This document shows, piece by piece, positions 7,810 through 16,843 of a DNA stretch of 64,000 bases. The notes under the pieces were generated by a model. That model saw only the letters and a list, made by a program, of their open reading frames with translations. It did not search any database and was not told the DNA's origin. Both the position numbers and the translations under genes were made by a program. How positions within the stretch are numbered: the first letter of the stretch is position 1; each line of letters starts with the position of its first letter. The DNA is from CBDCXF01 sp965223755. Its GTDB lineage: Bacteria; Acidobacteriota; Thermoanaerobaculia; Multivoradales; JAHEKO01. The DNA is taken from positions 496,001 to 560,000 of the forward strand of contig CBDCXF010000002.1 in the NCBI GenBank assembly GCA_965223755.1, written 5' to 3'.

Positions 7810-9761
7810 TAGGTAAGAAGTTCGTCATCGCACTCTTCGCTCTAGCTGCGGCGTTCGGCCTCGGCGCCTGCGGCGGGGGAGCCGACTCGGGGCACGAGAA
7901 GTCCCTCATCATCATTGGCATCGACGGTATGGACTGGGACTACACCCAGCGCATGATCTCCCAAGGGCAGCTTCCCCATTTCGCAGAATTGATGATTGAA
8001 GGCCACGGACAATCTCTGGAGACCTCAGTGCCGCCGCTGTCGCCGATCGCCTGGTCCGACTTCATCACCGGCATGGACTCGGGCGGGCACGGAATCTTCG
8101 ACTTCATCCATCGCGATCCTGAGACCTACTTTCCTTACAGCGCCATGGCCGAGACCGAAGGCGATACCGAGCCATTGATCAAGTTCGGCAAGTACCAGAT
8201 CCCGAGTGGCGGCGACGTGCGCCTCCTGCGACGGGGAACGCCTTTCTGGAGCGTACTCGAGGGCGCGGGCGTGCCGACCTGGATCTACCGAATGCCGGTC
8301 AACTTTCCTCCGTCGGGCACGGCAACACGCGAGCTGTCGGGGATGGGAACGCCGGATTTCGTCGGCACCCTGGGCACCGCCAACTTCTGGACCACCGCCC
8401 TGTTCTTCGACCAGGACGTTGACGGCGTCGAGGTACAGGGTCTGGATTTCTGGGAAGACCGCGCAACAGGCTCGGTTTTGGGTCCACCCAATCCGTTCCG
8501 GGTTGACGGCGAACGCCTCGAGTCACCCTTGGTGGTCACTTTCGATCCTGAATCCGATGTGGTCGAAGTCGAAGTCGGAGAGGAACCCGGCGTCGTCTTG
8601 CAACCCGGCGAATGGAGCGACTGGGTCACGGTCACCTTCGAAATGATCCCGACCCAAGCGATCACGGCAACCACGCGGTTCTATCTGCGGTCGGTGCGCC
8701 CCGAAGTCGAGCTCTACGCGTCGCCGTTGCAGATCGATCCCAAAGCTCCGGTGATGCCGATTTCGACGCCCTCAGACCATGCGGCGAAGCTGGCGGCAGC
8801 GACCGGCGAATTCTTCACTCAGGGGATGCCGGAAGACACCAAAGCGCTGACCGAGGAAGTCATCACCCGCGATGAGTTCCTGTCGCAAGCCGAGGTTGCC
8901 CACCAGGAGCTGGTCGATCAGTTCGAATACCTCTTGCCGCAGTTTCAAGGCGGAACCTTTTTCTACTACTTCGGCAACTTGGACCAGGTCTCTCACATCA
9001 TGTGGGGTGTGACCGATCCCGAGCATCCGACTTACAACCCGGAGACCGCGGCAAAGTACGCCGACGTCGTTCCCAACCTCTATCGCGAGGCGGATCGCAT
9101 CGTCGGCTACGCCCTCGATCACCTTCCCGAGGGAGCCACGCTAATCGTCATGTCCGACCATGGCTTCGCCAGTTGGCGGCGCTCGTTCAACCTCAATTCG
9201 TGGCTGCGAGATGAAGGGTACTTGGTCGCCAAAGATCCGAACTTGGTCAGCGATCCCGGGTTCTTCCGCAACGTCGACTGGTCGCAAACGCAGGCTTTCG
9301 GGGCCGGCTTCAACGGCCTCTACGCCAATCAGCGGGGCCGAGAATCGCAGGGCATCGTCGATCCGCTGGTGGCCGACGAACTGTTGGCGGAGATCGGCGA
9401 AAAGCTGCTGGCGGCGACCGATCCTGAGACCGGCGACCCGATCGTGACCCGCATCTATAAAGCCGACGAGTTCTTCAACAACCGCGGCGCCCTGGAAGTC
9501 GGACCCGATATGTTGGTCGGCTATGCCAAGGGCGTTCGCACCGACTCCGATGGAGCGCTGGGCACGCTCAGCCCTGACTATATGTTCGACAACATCGGCA
9601 ATTGGACCGGTGACCACTCCATGGACCACACCACCGTGCCAGGGGTGTTCTTTGCCAATCGCAAACTGGAAACCGAAGTCGTGAGCCTGCGCGACCTGGC
9701 CACCGCCGTGGTCGCCGAATTTGGCGCGGGAGCCTTCCCACAGGAAAGCGACGCTCATTGA
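7806..9761 (+). CDS. Lipoprotein alkaline phosphatase-fold phosphodiesterase/phosphatase, paralogue of the preceding gene
   Basis: 651 residues. The N-terminal signal peptide ends in LGAC, a lipobox, so the mature protein should be lipid-anchored, whereas its neighbour has membrane helices. It keeps the same motif set: IIGIDGMDWD, PPLSPIAWSDFITG, FGNLDQVSHIMW, MSDHGFASW and GDH. The two proteins align along their whole catalytic length, so a tandem duplication with different membrane anchoring is likely. The start overlaps the previous stop by 4 nt. Confidence 0.86.
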   Translation: MIGKKFVIALFALAAAFGLGACGGGADSGHEKSLIIIGIDGMDWDYTQRMISQGQLPHFAELMIEGHGQSLETSVPPLSPIAWSDFITGMDSGGHGIFDFIHRDPETYFPYSAMAETEGDTEPLIKFGKYQIPSGGDVRLLRRGTPFWSVLEGAGVPTWIYRMPVNFPPSGTATRELSGMGTPDFVGTLGTANFWTTALFFDQDVDGVEVQGLDFWEDRATGSVLGPPNPFRVDGERLESPLVVTFDPESDVVEVEVGEEPGVVLQPGEWSDWVTVTFEMIPTQAITATTRFYLRSVRPEVELYASPLQIDPKAPVMPISTPSDHAAKLAAATGEFFTQGMPEDTKALTEEVITRDEFLSQAEVAHQELVDQFEYLLPQFQGGTFFYYFGNLDQVSHIMWGVTDPEHPTYNPETAAKYADVVPNLYREADRIVGYALDHLPEGATLIVMSDHGFASWRRSFNLNSWLRDEGYLVAKDPNLVSDPGFFRNVDWSQTQAFGAGFNGLYANQRGRESQGIVDPLVADELLAEIGEKLLAATDPETGDPIVTRIYKADEFFNNRGALEVGPDMLVGYAKGVRTDSDGALGTLSPDYMFDNIGNWTGDHSMDHTTVPGVFFANRKLETEVVSLRDLATAVVAEFGAGAFPQESDAH

Positions 9762-9779
9762 GCCTTCGAGGAGATAGCA

Positions 9780-9977
9780 ATGTTAGGAGCCTACGAGAAA
9801 GTCAAACTGGACAAAGAGTTGATGGCCAAGATCCGCCGCTACGCCGAGATCGCCGGCTACTCTTCGCCGGCCGAGTTCATCACCCATGCGCTCGAGAAGG
9901 AGCTGGCGCAGCTCGAGGACGCCTCGAGCGAAGAAGAGATCAAAAAGCGCCTGCAGGGATTGGGGTACATCTCGTAG
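9780..9977 (+). CDS. Small ribbon-helix-helix-like protein
   Basis: 65 residues: a short strand-like segment (YEKVKLDKELMAKIRRYAEI) followed by AGYSSPAEFITHALEKEL, the pattern of a MetJ/Arc/CopG ribbon-helix-helix fold, then a charged helix ending in LQGLGYIS. GAGGAGATA precedes the ATG. It lies 18 nt after the second phosphatase, so it is probably co-transcribed and could be a regulator of the cluster. A C-terminal LxxLGYI also occurs at the ends of some sulfatases and phosphatases, so a link to those enzymes rather than to DNA is possible. Confidence 0.7.
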   Translation: MLGAYEKVKLDKELMAKIRRYAEIAGYSSPAEFITHALEKELAQLEDASSEEEIKKRLQGLGYIS

Positions 9978-10011
9978 TCGAATGAATCTTCGTGAGAAAC
10001 GTCCTCCCAAT

Positions 10012-10138
10012 GTCATCCCGAGTGCAGGCCGAAGGCCGGAGTCGAGGGATCTGGGTGGAGGGCGTTAGGCGACGGGCTGTGCCGCGATGACCATGGCGCC
10101 TCCAGATCTCTCGACTCACTCCGTTCGCTCGACATGAC
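10012..10138. repeat. Dispersed inverted-repeat element (GTCATnnCGAG... family)
   Basis: The left arm (10012-10062, starting GTCATCCCGAGTGCAGGCC) and right arm (10098-10138, ending GTTCGCTCGACATGAC) are near reverse complements; both contain GAGTCGAG(G/A)GATCTGG. The transcript would fold into a long hairpin. Related units occur at 21262 and 21496. The right arm contains an ATG (10134) that could be mistaken for the start of the next gene. Confidence 0.75.
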
Positions 10139-10163
10139 AGCAGGAGCTAGCACCAAACCTACA

Positions 10164-10970
10164 ATGACCGCCATCAACGCACTCCTCGGACGTATCGTCG
10201 ACCTCTTCCTGGGTCTTTTTTCTGGGCTACCGGCCTGGATCGGCATCGCCGCGGCGACCTTCATCATCACGCTGATCGCCATGCCGATCATCAAATGGAC
10301 TCTCAATCCGAGCCTGTCCGATCGCATGAAGCGCAACCTGCAGGGGGCGATTCTGGAACTGCGTTTGTTTAATGACAGTCTACGCGCCACCTTCCGCGCC
10401 ATTGTCGACATGCTGCGCTGGGCGGGGGGCTATCTAGGGGCCTGGCTGCTGCCGATCTTGATCATGGCGGTGCCGATGCTGCCACTCTTTTCCCATCTCC
10501 ATGCCCACTACGGCTACAAGGGGCTGGACCTCAATGAGTCGGTGGTACTCACCGCCAAAGTCGCCGAGACCCTGGACGGCAAGCCAGCCGCGCAACTGAC
10601 CGCGCCGGCTGGGATTGAGGTCGAAACCCCGGCGCTATGGGTCGGCCGTCGCGATGAAGTTCTGTGGCGCTTGCGGCCGACGGAAGTCGGCGACCATCAG
10701 GTCACCGTCTCCATCAATGGAGAAGAAGCCGTTAAGCAACTCACCGTCGCCGATGGCACCGTGCGGCGTTCGCCGGTACGCCCCGGAAACTTCCTCGGTC
10801 AACTTCTTTACCCCTCGGAAGCCCCCCTTTCCGGCAACATCCGAGAGATCTCCGTCCCCTACCCGGAAACTCCCGTCTTCATGCTGTTGCCCAAGTGGGT
10901 GTGGCTGCTGCTGCTGTTTTCGATTCCCTTCGCACTGATTCTCAAGAAACCGTTCAAGGTCGAGTTTTAG
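10164..10970 (+). CDS. Uncharacterised membrane protein with three predicted membrane segments
   Basis: 268 residues, no family recognised with confidence. A first hydrophobic segment (IGIAAATFIITLIAMPII) is followed by an amphipathic stretch, a second membrane segment (YLGAWLLPILIMAVPMLPLF), a beta-rich soluble part of about 130 residues (ETPALWVGRRDEVLWRL onwards) and a C-terminal membrane segment. The helix / amphipathic helix / helix layout faintly recalls EMC3/YidC-like insertases, but I see no diagnostic motif. I prefer the ATG at 10164 because the in-frame ATG at 10134 lies in the repeat element. It lies downstream of the phosphatase cluster. Confidence 0.7.
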   Translation: MTAINALLGRIVDLFLGLFSGLPAWIGIAAATFIITLIAMPIIKWTLNPSLSDRMKRNLQGAILELRLFNDSLRATFRAIVDMLRWAGGYLGAWLLPILIMAVPMLPLFSHLHAHYGYKGLDLNESVVLTAKVAETLDGKPAAQLTAPAGIEVETPALWVGRRDEVLWRLRPTEVGDHQVTVSINGEEAVKQLTVADGTVRRSPVRPGNFLGQLLYPSEAPLSGNIREISVPYPETPVFMLLPKWVWLLLLFSIPFALILKKPFKVEF

Positions 10971-11000
10971 GCCGGCCGCGGACTGCCAAGGATTCACACG

Positions 11001-12329
11001 GTGACTCTGGAAGCTGCCGCCGCAGAATCCGAGATTCCGAGAGTCCCAGGACGAGCCGAGCGCGGCCGAAACCGGCTCCCCAACCGCCGTGCGGTGGTTG
11101 CCTACTGGTCGTTTGCCTACGCCAGCTTCCTGCTGGCGATGGCGGTCTTGATTCTGAAGCCGCAGTCGATCGCTGGGTTCCATTACCACCCCAAGATGAT
11201 CGCCGTGGTGCACTTGGTGACCTTGGGGTGGGTGACGTGCTCGATCTTCGGCGCGCTGCACATGGTGGCGCCATTGGCGCTACGATCACCGGTCTCGCCG
11301 AGGAAGACCGATCTCTGGGGTTTCGCCCTGGTTGGCGTCGGCATCGTCGGCATGGCCGGGCACTTCTGGCTCGACGAGCCCTCCGGCATGGCCTGGGCGG
11401 CAGGGACTTTGGTGGTGGGAATGGCGATTCCAATCGCCCGCTTCTGGCGCGCAATCGGGCGAGCCAAGATTCCGGGCGAAGTGAAGGCGCACTTCTATTT
11501 CTCTTTCTTCAGCTTGATCCTGGCGGCGGGGGCAGGCGTAGCTATCGCCATCCACAAAAGTTGGCCGTTTCTGCCGGGAACCAATCTCTCCAACGTCTGG
11601 GCACACGCGCATTTGGCGGCTCTCGGCTGGGCGGCGATGATGGTATTCGCGGCCGGCTACCGACTTCTGCCCATGTTTCTGCCGGCCGCGATGCCGACCG
11701 GTTCTTGGATCTGGTGCTCGGGAGTTCTATTGGAGGTCGGCACTCTCGGCTTGGCGGCCTCGTTGGCACTTGAGAGTCGATCGGCAGTGGTCTTTGCCGC
11801 CATCGTCTTCGCCGCCTTCGCAGTTTTCATTCGCAACGTTCGATGGATGCTCGCCAACCGTCGACCGGCCTCGAAACATCTTCGCCGGCCGGATTACCCC
11901 ACCATTCAGGCACTGGTCGCGATCGCATATCTGATCGCCTCCGCTGTGCTTGGGCTCGCGCTGCTGATCGGTCCGCCGGCAGGGTGGAAGATCGGCGCCG
12001 CGTTGGCCTACGGCGTGGTATTCCTAGTCGGATTTTTGGCGCAAATTGTCGTCGGCATTTCGGGACGGCTGCTGCCTCTTGCTGCATGGCTGTGGCGATT
12101 CGCCGACAGTGACTACCAGACGCCTCCTCCGTCGCCGTTGCGGTCTACGCCCCGCGCCAGCCAAGCACTGGTCTTGATGCTATGGCTTGCAGGCGTTCCC
12201 GCGCTGACCTACGGGCTGGCGGTATCTTCACTGACCTGGATTCGCGCCGCTGGGCTGCTCCTCGCGACTGGCATCGCGATCAACGGATACGTCCTGGTCG
12301 CGACCTGGAAGCGACTGAAATCATCTTAG
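11001..12329 (+). CDS. Polytopic membrane protein resembling haem-copper oxidase subunit I / NnrS-type proteins
   Basis: 442 residues with about twelve hydrophobic segments. Histidines sit in membrane segments as in haem-binding relatives: FHYHPKMIAVVHLVTLGW followed by GALHMVAPLAL, and NVWAHAHLAALGW. Such proteins are usually annotated as cbb3-type oxidase subunit I-like or NnrS-like; I cannot see a full CuB ligand set, so a genuine terminal oxidase is unlikely. The start is GTG at 11001 with AAGGA about 8 nt upstream, 30 nt after the previous gene. It may take part in haem/copper or NO handling; this is inference. Confidence 0.6.
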   Translation: MTLEAAAAESEIPRVPGRAERGRNRLPNRRAVVAYWSFAYASFLLAMAVLILKPQSIAGFHYHPKMIAVVHLVTLGWVTCSIFGALHMVAPLALRSPVSPRKTDLWGFALVGVGIVGMAGHFWLDEPSGMAWAAGTLVVGMAIPIARFWRAIGRAKIPGEVKAHFYFSFFSLILAAGAGVAIAIHKSWPFLPGTNLSNVWAHAHLAALGWAAMMVFAAGYRLLPMFLPAAMPTGSWIWCSGVLLEVGTLGLAASLALESRSAVVFAAIVFAAFAVFIRNVRWMLANRRPASKHLRRPDYPTIQALVAIAYLIASAVLGLALLIGPPAGWKIGAALAYGVVFLVGFLAQIVVGISGRLLPLAAWLWRFADSDYQTPPPSPLRSTPRASQALVLMLWLAGVPALTYGLAVSSLTWIRAAGLLLATGIAINGYVLVATWKRLKSS

Positions 12330-12521
12330 ACCGCCCGGCCAACGACAGGCAGCGAGCCCTGTTTGGTAACGCGGTGGCTTCGGCCCCACTAAGACAACGG
12401 CTGCGAGCTGAGCGGCGCCTCCGAGTACTCTCACCTTCAGACCTATCGTAAGCGGCGTCCGCTCCAGCGAGTTGGCAGGTGGCCAGATCAAATGAATAGA
12501 CTGATCTCGAGGCTAGAAAAA

Positions 12522-13466
12522 CTAGGCCTCCTCCACGACTGCCCGAATAAAGTCACGGATGTCCCTCAGTGCGTCTTCCCGGAAAATGCTATTACCGTCA
12601 CCTTCGGGTGATTCAAGCGCATGGCCGGAGCCCTCATAGATCCGCACCTCGATATTTGTCTTGCCCAGAGATCGCAGGATGTTGGCGCTCCTATTCGAGG
12701 GCACATTCATATCATTTTCACCATATAAGACCAGCGACTCAACGGTGAGCCTTTGCCAATAAGGAACTGGATCAAAGTTCCCAATAGCATTCCAAAATCG
12801 GCTCTGTCGGAACCTAATGATGGACCAAGCTGACGGGTAGGCAAGAAAGTCCGACAAGCCGGGCAAGATACCCATTCCCCGCAAGTTGTGAGTTTCTTCG
12901 TACACGAGTAATTCATGCATCGGAACAGCTCCACCCACGATGTTCACCAGGAAGGCAATGTCTTGAGTTTGATCAGCGACAACGGGCGCAATATGGCCTC
13001 CCTGACTCAAACCGATTATTCCGATATCGGAGATAGGCTGCTCCGATTGATCGATTAGGAAATCTACGGCTGCCACGGTATCCGTGGCGAGGTCCTCAAA
13101 GCTTGCCGTTCGCCAATCTCCTTCCGATTGTTCAGATCCCCGCTTGTCAGGAAGCAGAACTAGAATCCCGTTTTCTTGGAGAAACTGTGCGACCGTCAGA
13201 TACCAGCCGCTATCACGATGGCTAGTTCCTGATCCATGGATGATCACGGCTGCGGGGAACGGGCCCTCACCCGCTGGGACAAATAACATGCCAGCTAGCT
13301 CTAAGTGCTGCACAGAGTTGCGGAAATTAACCTCTTGGTAGCTCGTTTCCTTTAGCTCTATCCACTCAAAGCTCCGCGGTTCCGGCTTGACGATTTGCTT
13401 GAACAGTACCGGGACAATCAGCAGACCAAGGAGCACAAGCAGCGACACCCCTACAAGTCTCTTCAT
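12522..13466 (-). CDS. Alpha/beta hydrolase of the dienelactone hydrolase-like type, membrane-anchored or exported
   Basis: 314 residues with an N-terminal hydrophobic segment (LVGVSLLVLLGLLIVPVLF) acting as signal or anchor. The core has the oxyanion-hole strand VIIHGSG, the nucleophile elbow GLSQGG, an acid Asp in YGENDMNVPS and a His in GSGHALESP: a complete Ser-Asp-His triad. Codon use is visibly more AT-rich than that of neighbouring genes, suggesting acquisition. It is convergent with the gene at 11001. The substrate is unknown. Confidence 0.8.
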   Translation of the reverse strand: MKRLVGVSLLVLLGLLIVPVLFKQIVKPEPRSFEWIELKETSYQEVNFRNSVQHLELAGMLFVPAGEGPFPAAVIIHGSGTSHRDSGWYLTVAQFLQENGILVLLPDKRGSEQSEGDWRTASFEDLATDTVAAVDFLIDQSEQPISDIGIIGLSQGGHIAPVVADQTQDIAFLVNIVGGAVPMHELLVYEETHNLRGMGILPGLSDFLAYPSAWSIIRFRQSRFWNAIGNFDPVPYWQRLTVESLVLYGENDMNVPSNRSANILRSLGKTNIEVRIYEGSGHALESPEGDGNSIFREDALRDIRDFIRAVVEEA

Positions 13467-13515
13467 CCCCTCGTACCTTCGAATGCCGGCGCTTTCCCTA
13501 TTGCCAATACACTAA

Positions 13516-14505
13516 CTAGTGTTGGCCACCTAATAAGTCTTCGACCGCCGAACGCTCCTCTCGCAGCTCTTGATCGGTGGCATCCATGCGCTCGCGGCTG
13601 AAGTCATCGATTTCCAGTCCCTCAACGATTTCGTAGCCGCCTTCCCGGCAGGTGACCGGATAGGAATAGACCACGCCCGGCTCGATGCCGTAGCTGCCAT
13701 CAGCGGGAATCGCCATCGACACCCAATCGCCTTCATCGGTACCGACGGTCCAGGTGCGCATGTGGTCGATCGCCGCGGAAGCAGCGGACGCCGCCGACGA
13801 GGCGCCACGCGCCTGAATGATCTCAGCGCCGCGTTTCTGCACCCGCGGAATGAACTCGTCGCGATACCAGTCGGCATCGACGAGGTCGGTCGCCGCCTGC
13901 CCGTCCACGGTGGCATGCGAAATATCTGGATATTGGGTCGCCGAGTGGTTGCCCCAAATGGTCATGCGGCGCACGTCGCTGGCGTGCTTTCCGGTCTTTT
14001 CCGCCAATTGGCTTTTGGCGCGGTTGTGGTCGAGGCGGGTCATGGCGGTGAACTGGCGATCGTCGAGATCGGGGGCGCTGGCGGCCGCGATCAGGCAGTT
14101 GGTGTTAGCAGGATTGCCGACCACCAGCACCTTGACGTCGCGCGAGGCGTTGTCGTTGATGGCCTGGCCTTGCGGCCCGAAGATCTTGCCGTTGGCACCG
14201 ATCAAGTCTTTGCGCTCCATGCTCGGGCCACGCGGACGTGCCCCCACCAGCATGGCGTAGTCGGCGTCCTTGAAGCCCTCCGCCAGATCCGCTGTGGCGA
14301 CGGTTCCGGCAAGCAAAGGGAAGGCGCAGTCGTTGAGTTCCATAATGACACCATTCAAAGCGTCTAGAGCGGGGGGAATCTCGATCAACTGGAGGATCAC
14401 GGGTTGGTCCGGGCCGAGCATGTCGCCAGCGGCGATGCGAAAAGTCAATGCGTAGCCGATGTTGCCGGCGGCCCCCGTAATGGCAACGCGAACAGGGGTT
14501 TTCAT
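13516..14505 (-). CDS. mdh: Malate dehydrogenase (NAD-dependent, cytosolic-type)
   Basis: 329-residue TCA-cycle enzyme oxidising malate to oxaloacetate. It has the Rossmann motif ITGAAGNIGYALTFRIA, the substrate-loop arginines in GARPRGPSMERKD, VVGNPANTNC, and the catalytic His in IWGNHSATQYPD. These are typical of type-2 malate dehydrogenases, not the LDH-like group. I chose the ATG at 14503-14505 because AAGGAG lies about 10 nt upstream; a nine-residue extension is also open. It appears monocistronic. Confidence 0.93.
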   Translation of the reverse strand: MKTPVRVAITGAAGNIGYALTFRIAAGDMLGPDQPVILQLIEIPPALDALNGVIMELNDCAFPLLAGTVATADLAEGFKDADYAMLVGARPRGPSMERKDLIGANGKIFGPQGQAINDNASRDVKVLVVGNPANTNCLIAAASAPDLDDRQFTAMTRLDHNRAKSQLAEKTGKHASDVRRMTIWGNHSATQYPDISHATVDGQAATDLVDADWYRDEFIPRVQKRGAEIIQARGASSAASAASAAIDHMRTWTVGTDEGDWVSMAIPADGSYGIEPGVVYSYPVTCREGGYEIVEGLEIDDFSRERMDATDQELREERSAVEDLLGGQH

Positions 14506-14720
14506 AGTCAGAAATCTCCTTGAGATGAACAAATTGCGCGCTCGACCGATCCCTCAGTCAAACCCAGTTGATGATAACGAACTCGGCATTGTTCGCCGAC
14601 CAACCTCGGTGCCCAACAAGTCCAAGAAAGCAACTCGCGCAAACTTGCTTCAACGGTACGCGCGAGCGCTTAGCTAGATTGTCCCGAGGGGTACTCCGGT
14701 GACCCTTTCTTTCACCAGCA

Positions 14721-15809
14721 TCAAGTTAAGTCAGAAATGGCCACGGCCCCGACCCATGCTGCCGCTACGCCAAGCCACACAACCATCGTCATCACAAAAG
14801 CCGCCAGCAACTTCACCGATGTTCCAATGACACCTTCGTGGTAGACCGTTCGGAGCGCCCTATAAGAATATGTGAGCAACACCAACACGAGCCCAGCGAG
14901 GGGAACGAAGGTTCCGGCAATTTCGCCGAGGATCGCTTTGGCCACTGGACCTACAACAAGCATCAGCACGTAGAGCAGCAGGACGAACGCAAAAATATGG
15001 AGCACGAAGACGAGGTGCCCTGCAAAAGGCCTGCGCCGGAAGAGAACCCCCAAGATGCACGCAGTCACTGGCACCATCGCGAGACCAAACCACCGAAATC
15101 CACGAGAGACCACGCTGGGAATCTGATCTACCTGCTCATGATCGGCCCCCAGGCCTTCGAAGAGCCCGCTGAGAATCTCGGTGAGCACACGGTCGTCCGA
15201 ATCCATCAATGCAGCTTGCCCGACGACGACGAGTAGAGCCAGCAGGAAAAGTCGGATGGGACGAGTGTAGAACTGTCGCTTCCCTTCGAGCCAAGCCTTT
15301 GTAAGCACCCCTGGACGGGCGACGAGCGCTACCAGTGATCGCCAGAGACGAGCTTCAAACGACGTGAGTTCAGAGAACACCTCTCGAACCCAATGGCCGA
15401 CCGAAGGGACCCCTTCCTCCCGGTCCTGCCCGCACGAGGGACAGAACCTGCCTTCGAAAGTACGTCCGCAATTAGCGCACGCAGGAGCTGTCGAGTTCGT
15501 TGGCGCCGCGGTACCGTCGGTCTTCTCCAGGAGCCAGAGTGAGAAACCAGCTGCCGTTAGACCTGGTGGCGCGTTTTCGCCCTTGCGATTTACGTATAGC
15601 CTCAAGTGGCACTTGGCCTCCTCGATGGCGGCGAGAATCTCCGGAGAGAGATGTTCTTCCGGAATGTCGTGCTTCCACCCGTCCAGTTCCTCGTACACCG
15701 ACCCGATGTAAGAACCAGAGTCGGCTTCGCAGAGTTCCGCCACCGTTCGGCCGAGCTCAACATCGCCCATGATTGTAAGCTCAATGCCTGAACTCATCGG
15801 AACAAACAC
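14721..15809 (-). CDS. DUF3667-type membrane protein with zinc-ribbon
   Basis: 362 residues. An N-terminal part of about 120 residues is followed by a zinc-ribbon-like CANCGRTFEGRFCPSCGQ and then FEARLWRSLVALVARPGVLT and KRQFYTRPIRLFLLALLV, the signature of DUF3667 proteins. About four to five membrane segments follow to the C-terminus. The N-terminal extension (VELGRTVAELCEADSGSY, KGENAPPGL) looks like an extra domain not usual in the family. Function unknown. The start may be 15809 (GTG) or the ATG at 15797. Confidence 0.75.
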   Translation of the reverse strand: MFVPMSSGIELTIMGDVELGRTVAELCEADSGSYIGSVYEELDGWKHDIPEEHLSPEILAAIEEAKCHLRLYVNRKGENAPPGLTAAGFSLWLLEKTDGTAAPTNSTAPACANCGRTFEGRFCPSCGQDREEGVPSVGHWVREVFSELTSFEARLWRSLVALVARPGVLTKAWLEGKRQFYTRPIRLFLLALLVVVGQAALMDSDDRVLTEILSGLFEGLGADHEQVDQIPSVVSRGFRWFGLAMVPVTACILGVLFRRRPFAGHLVFVLHIFAFVLLLYVLMLVVGPVAKAILGEIAGTFVPLAGLVLVLLTYSYRALRTVYHEGVIGTSVKLLAAFVMTMVVWLGVAAAWVGAVAISDLT

Positions 15810-15911
15810 TCTACTGGATTGACCAAAGAACCAGACAAGACTGGAAGTCGCCCCAGAATTTCTCTGGCACCTAGTCTGGCAGCAGCGACTTGTTGGGCCG
15901 CTAAACCTTCT

Positions 15912-16682
15912 CTATCCCGGAACCAACGCGAAGTACGCCCCCACCGGGTCCTGAACGACGGCGTACTCATACTCTCCACCGGCCCGCGGCGTCGCTTTGA
16001 CGATCTTGCCCCCTTCCTCCTGCACGCGACGGAGGCTCTCGGCGAGATCGCCCACTGGAAGGTAGATCATCCAAATCGGTGGCAGACCTTGGTTCGCACC
16101 TCGTGCGTGACAGACTCCGGCTGCTGGATTTCCATCGTCGCCGCACATGTTGTAGTCGGAGTAGCGCGCATTTGCGCCCTCCATCTCGACATCTTGCACC
16201 GACCAGCCAATAACCTGTCGATAGAAGTCGCGGGTTGCCGAGGCGTCGGAGACCGTCAGGTCGAGCCAGGCGATGCGGCCCACACCCGCCGCGGCGGCGT
16301 CAGTCGGTGGAATCGCCTCCGCAGAAACCACTGGCATGATCCCGAACGCCGCCCCATTCGGATCGAGCAGCGCCGCCCATCGGTTCTCCTCATCAAGCAT
16401 CAGCTGGCTCCCGCCAAGATCGAGCGCACGCTTCACACTGGCCGCCACATCGGCAACCTGAATGTGCGGCATCCATTGCAGCGGAAGGTGAGCAACTTCC
16501 GCGCTGCGCTCGCCCAAGCCGACGATCGGCATGCCCAGGTTGTTCATCAGATCCTCGCGCCAAAACGGGTTCTCGCCCGTGGTGAGGACACGTGAGTAGA
16601 AGCGCACTTCACGCTCGTGTTCGGGGACGGCGATGTCGGCGCTCAGGATTCCGCCAATGCGCGGGGCAAAAAGGTTACTCAT
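15912..16682 (-). CDS. VOC-family (glyoxalase/bleomycin-resistance fold) protein with two domains
   Basis: 256 residues made of two vicinal-oxygen-chelate repeats. The first starts near GILSADIAVPEHEREVRFYS, the second at RIAWLDLTVSDASATRDFYR and ends in YEYAVVQDPVGAYFALVPG. Two-domain VOC proteins of this size are commonly small-molecule-binding or glyoxalase-like; the reaction cannot be named. The ATG at 16680-16682 has AGGA about 8 nt upstream; the ATG at 16691 has AGG directly adjacent, too close to serve. Confidence 0.8.
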   Translation of the reverse strand: MSNLFAPRIGGILSADIAVPEHEREVRFYSRVLTTGENPFWREDLMNNLGMPIVGLGERSAEVAHLPLQWMPHIQVADVAASVKRALDLGGSQLMLDEENRWAALLDPNGAAFGIMPVVSAEAIPPTDAAAAGVGRIAWLDLTVSDASATRDFYRQVIGWSVQDVEMEGANARYSDYNMCGDDGNPAAGVCHARGANQGLPPIWMIYLPVGDLAESLRRVQEEGGKIVKATPRAGGEYEYAVVQDPVGAYFALVPG

Positions 16683-16843
16683 GGTTCGCATCCTGGTTGA
16701 TCACGTTGGGTGGCGAGTGAAGGCTCATTGCCAGACATCGTAGTGAAAACGGGGCCGCAATCGCGGCAGCGATTTCGAAGCAGGGGGCCAAGACCTTCTC
16801 GAAGACTCAACGCCAGGATCGGCAGCTGATAGATCGAACTGCC

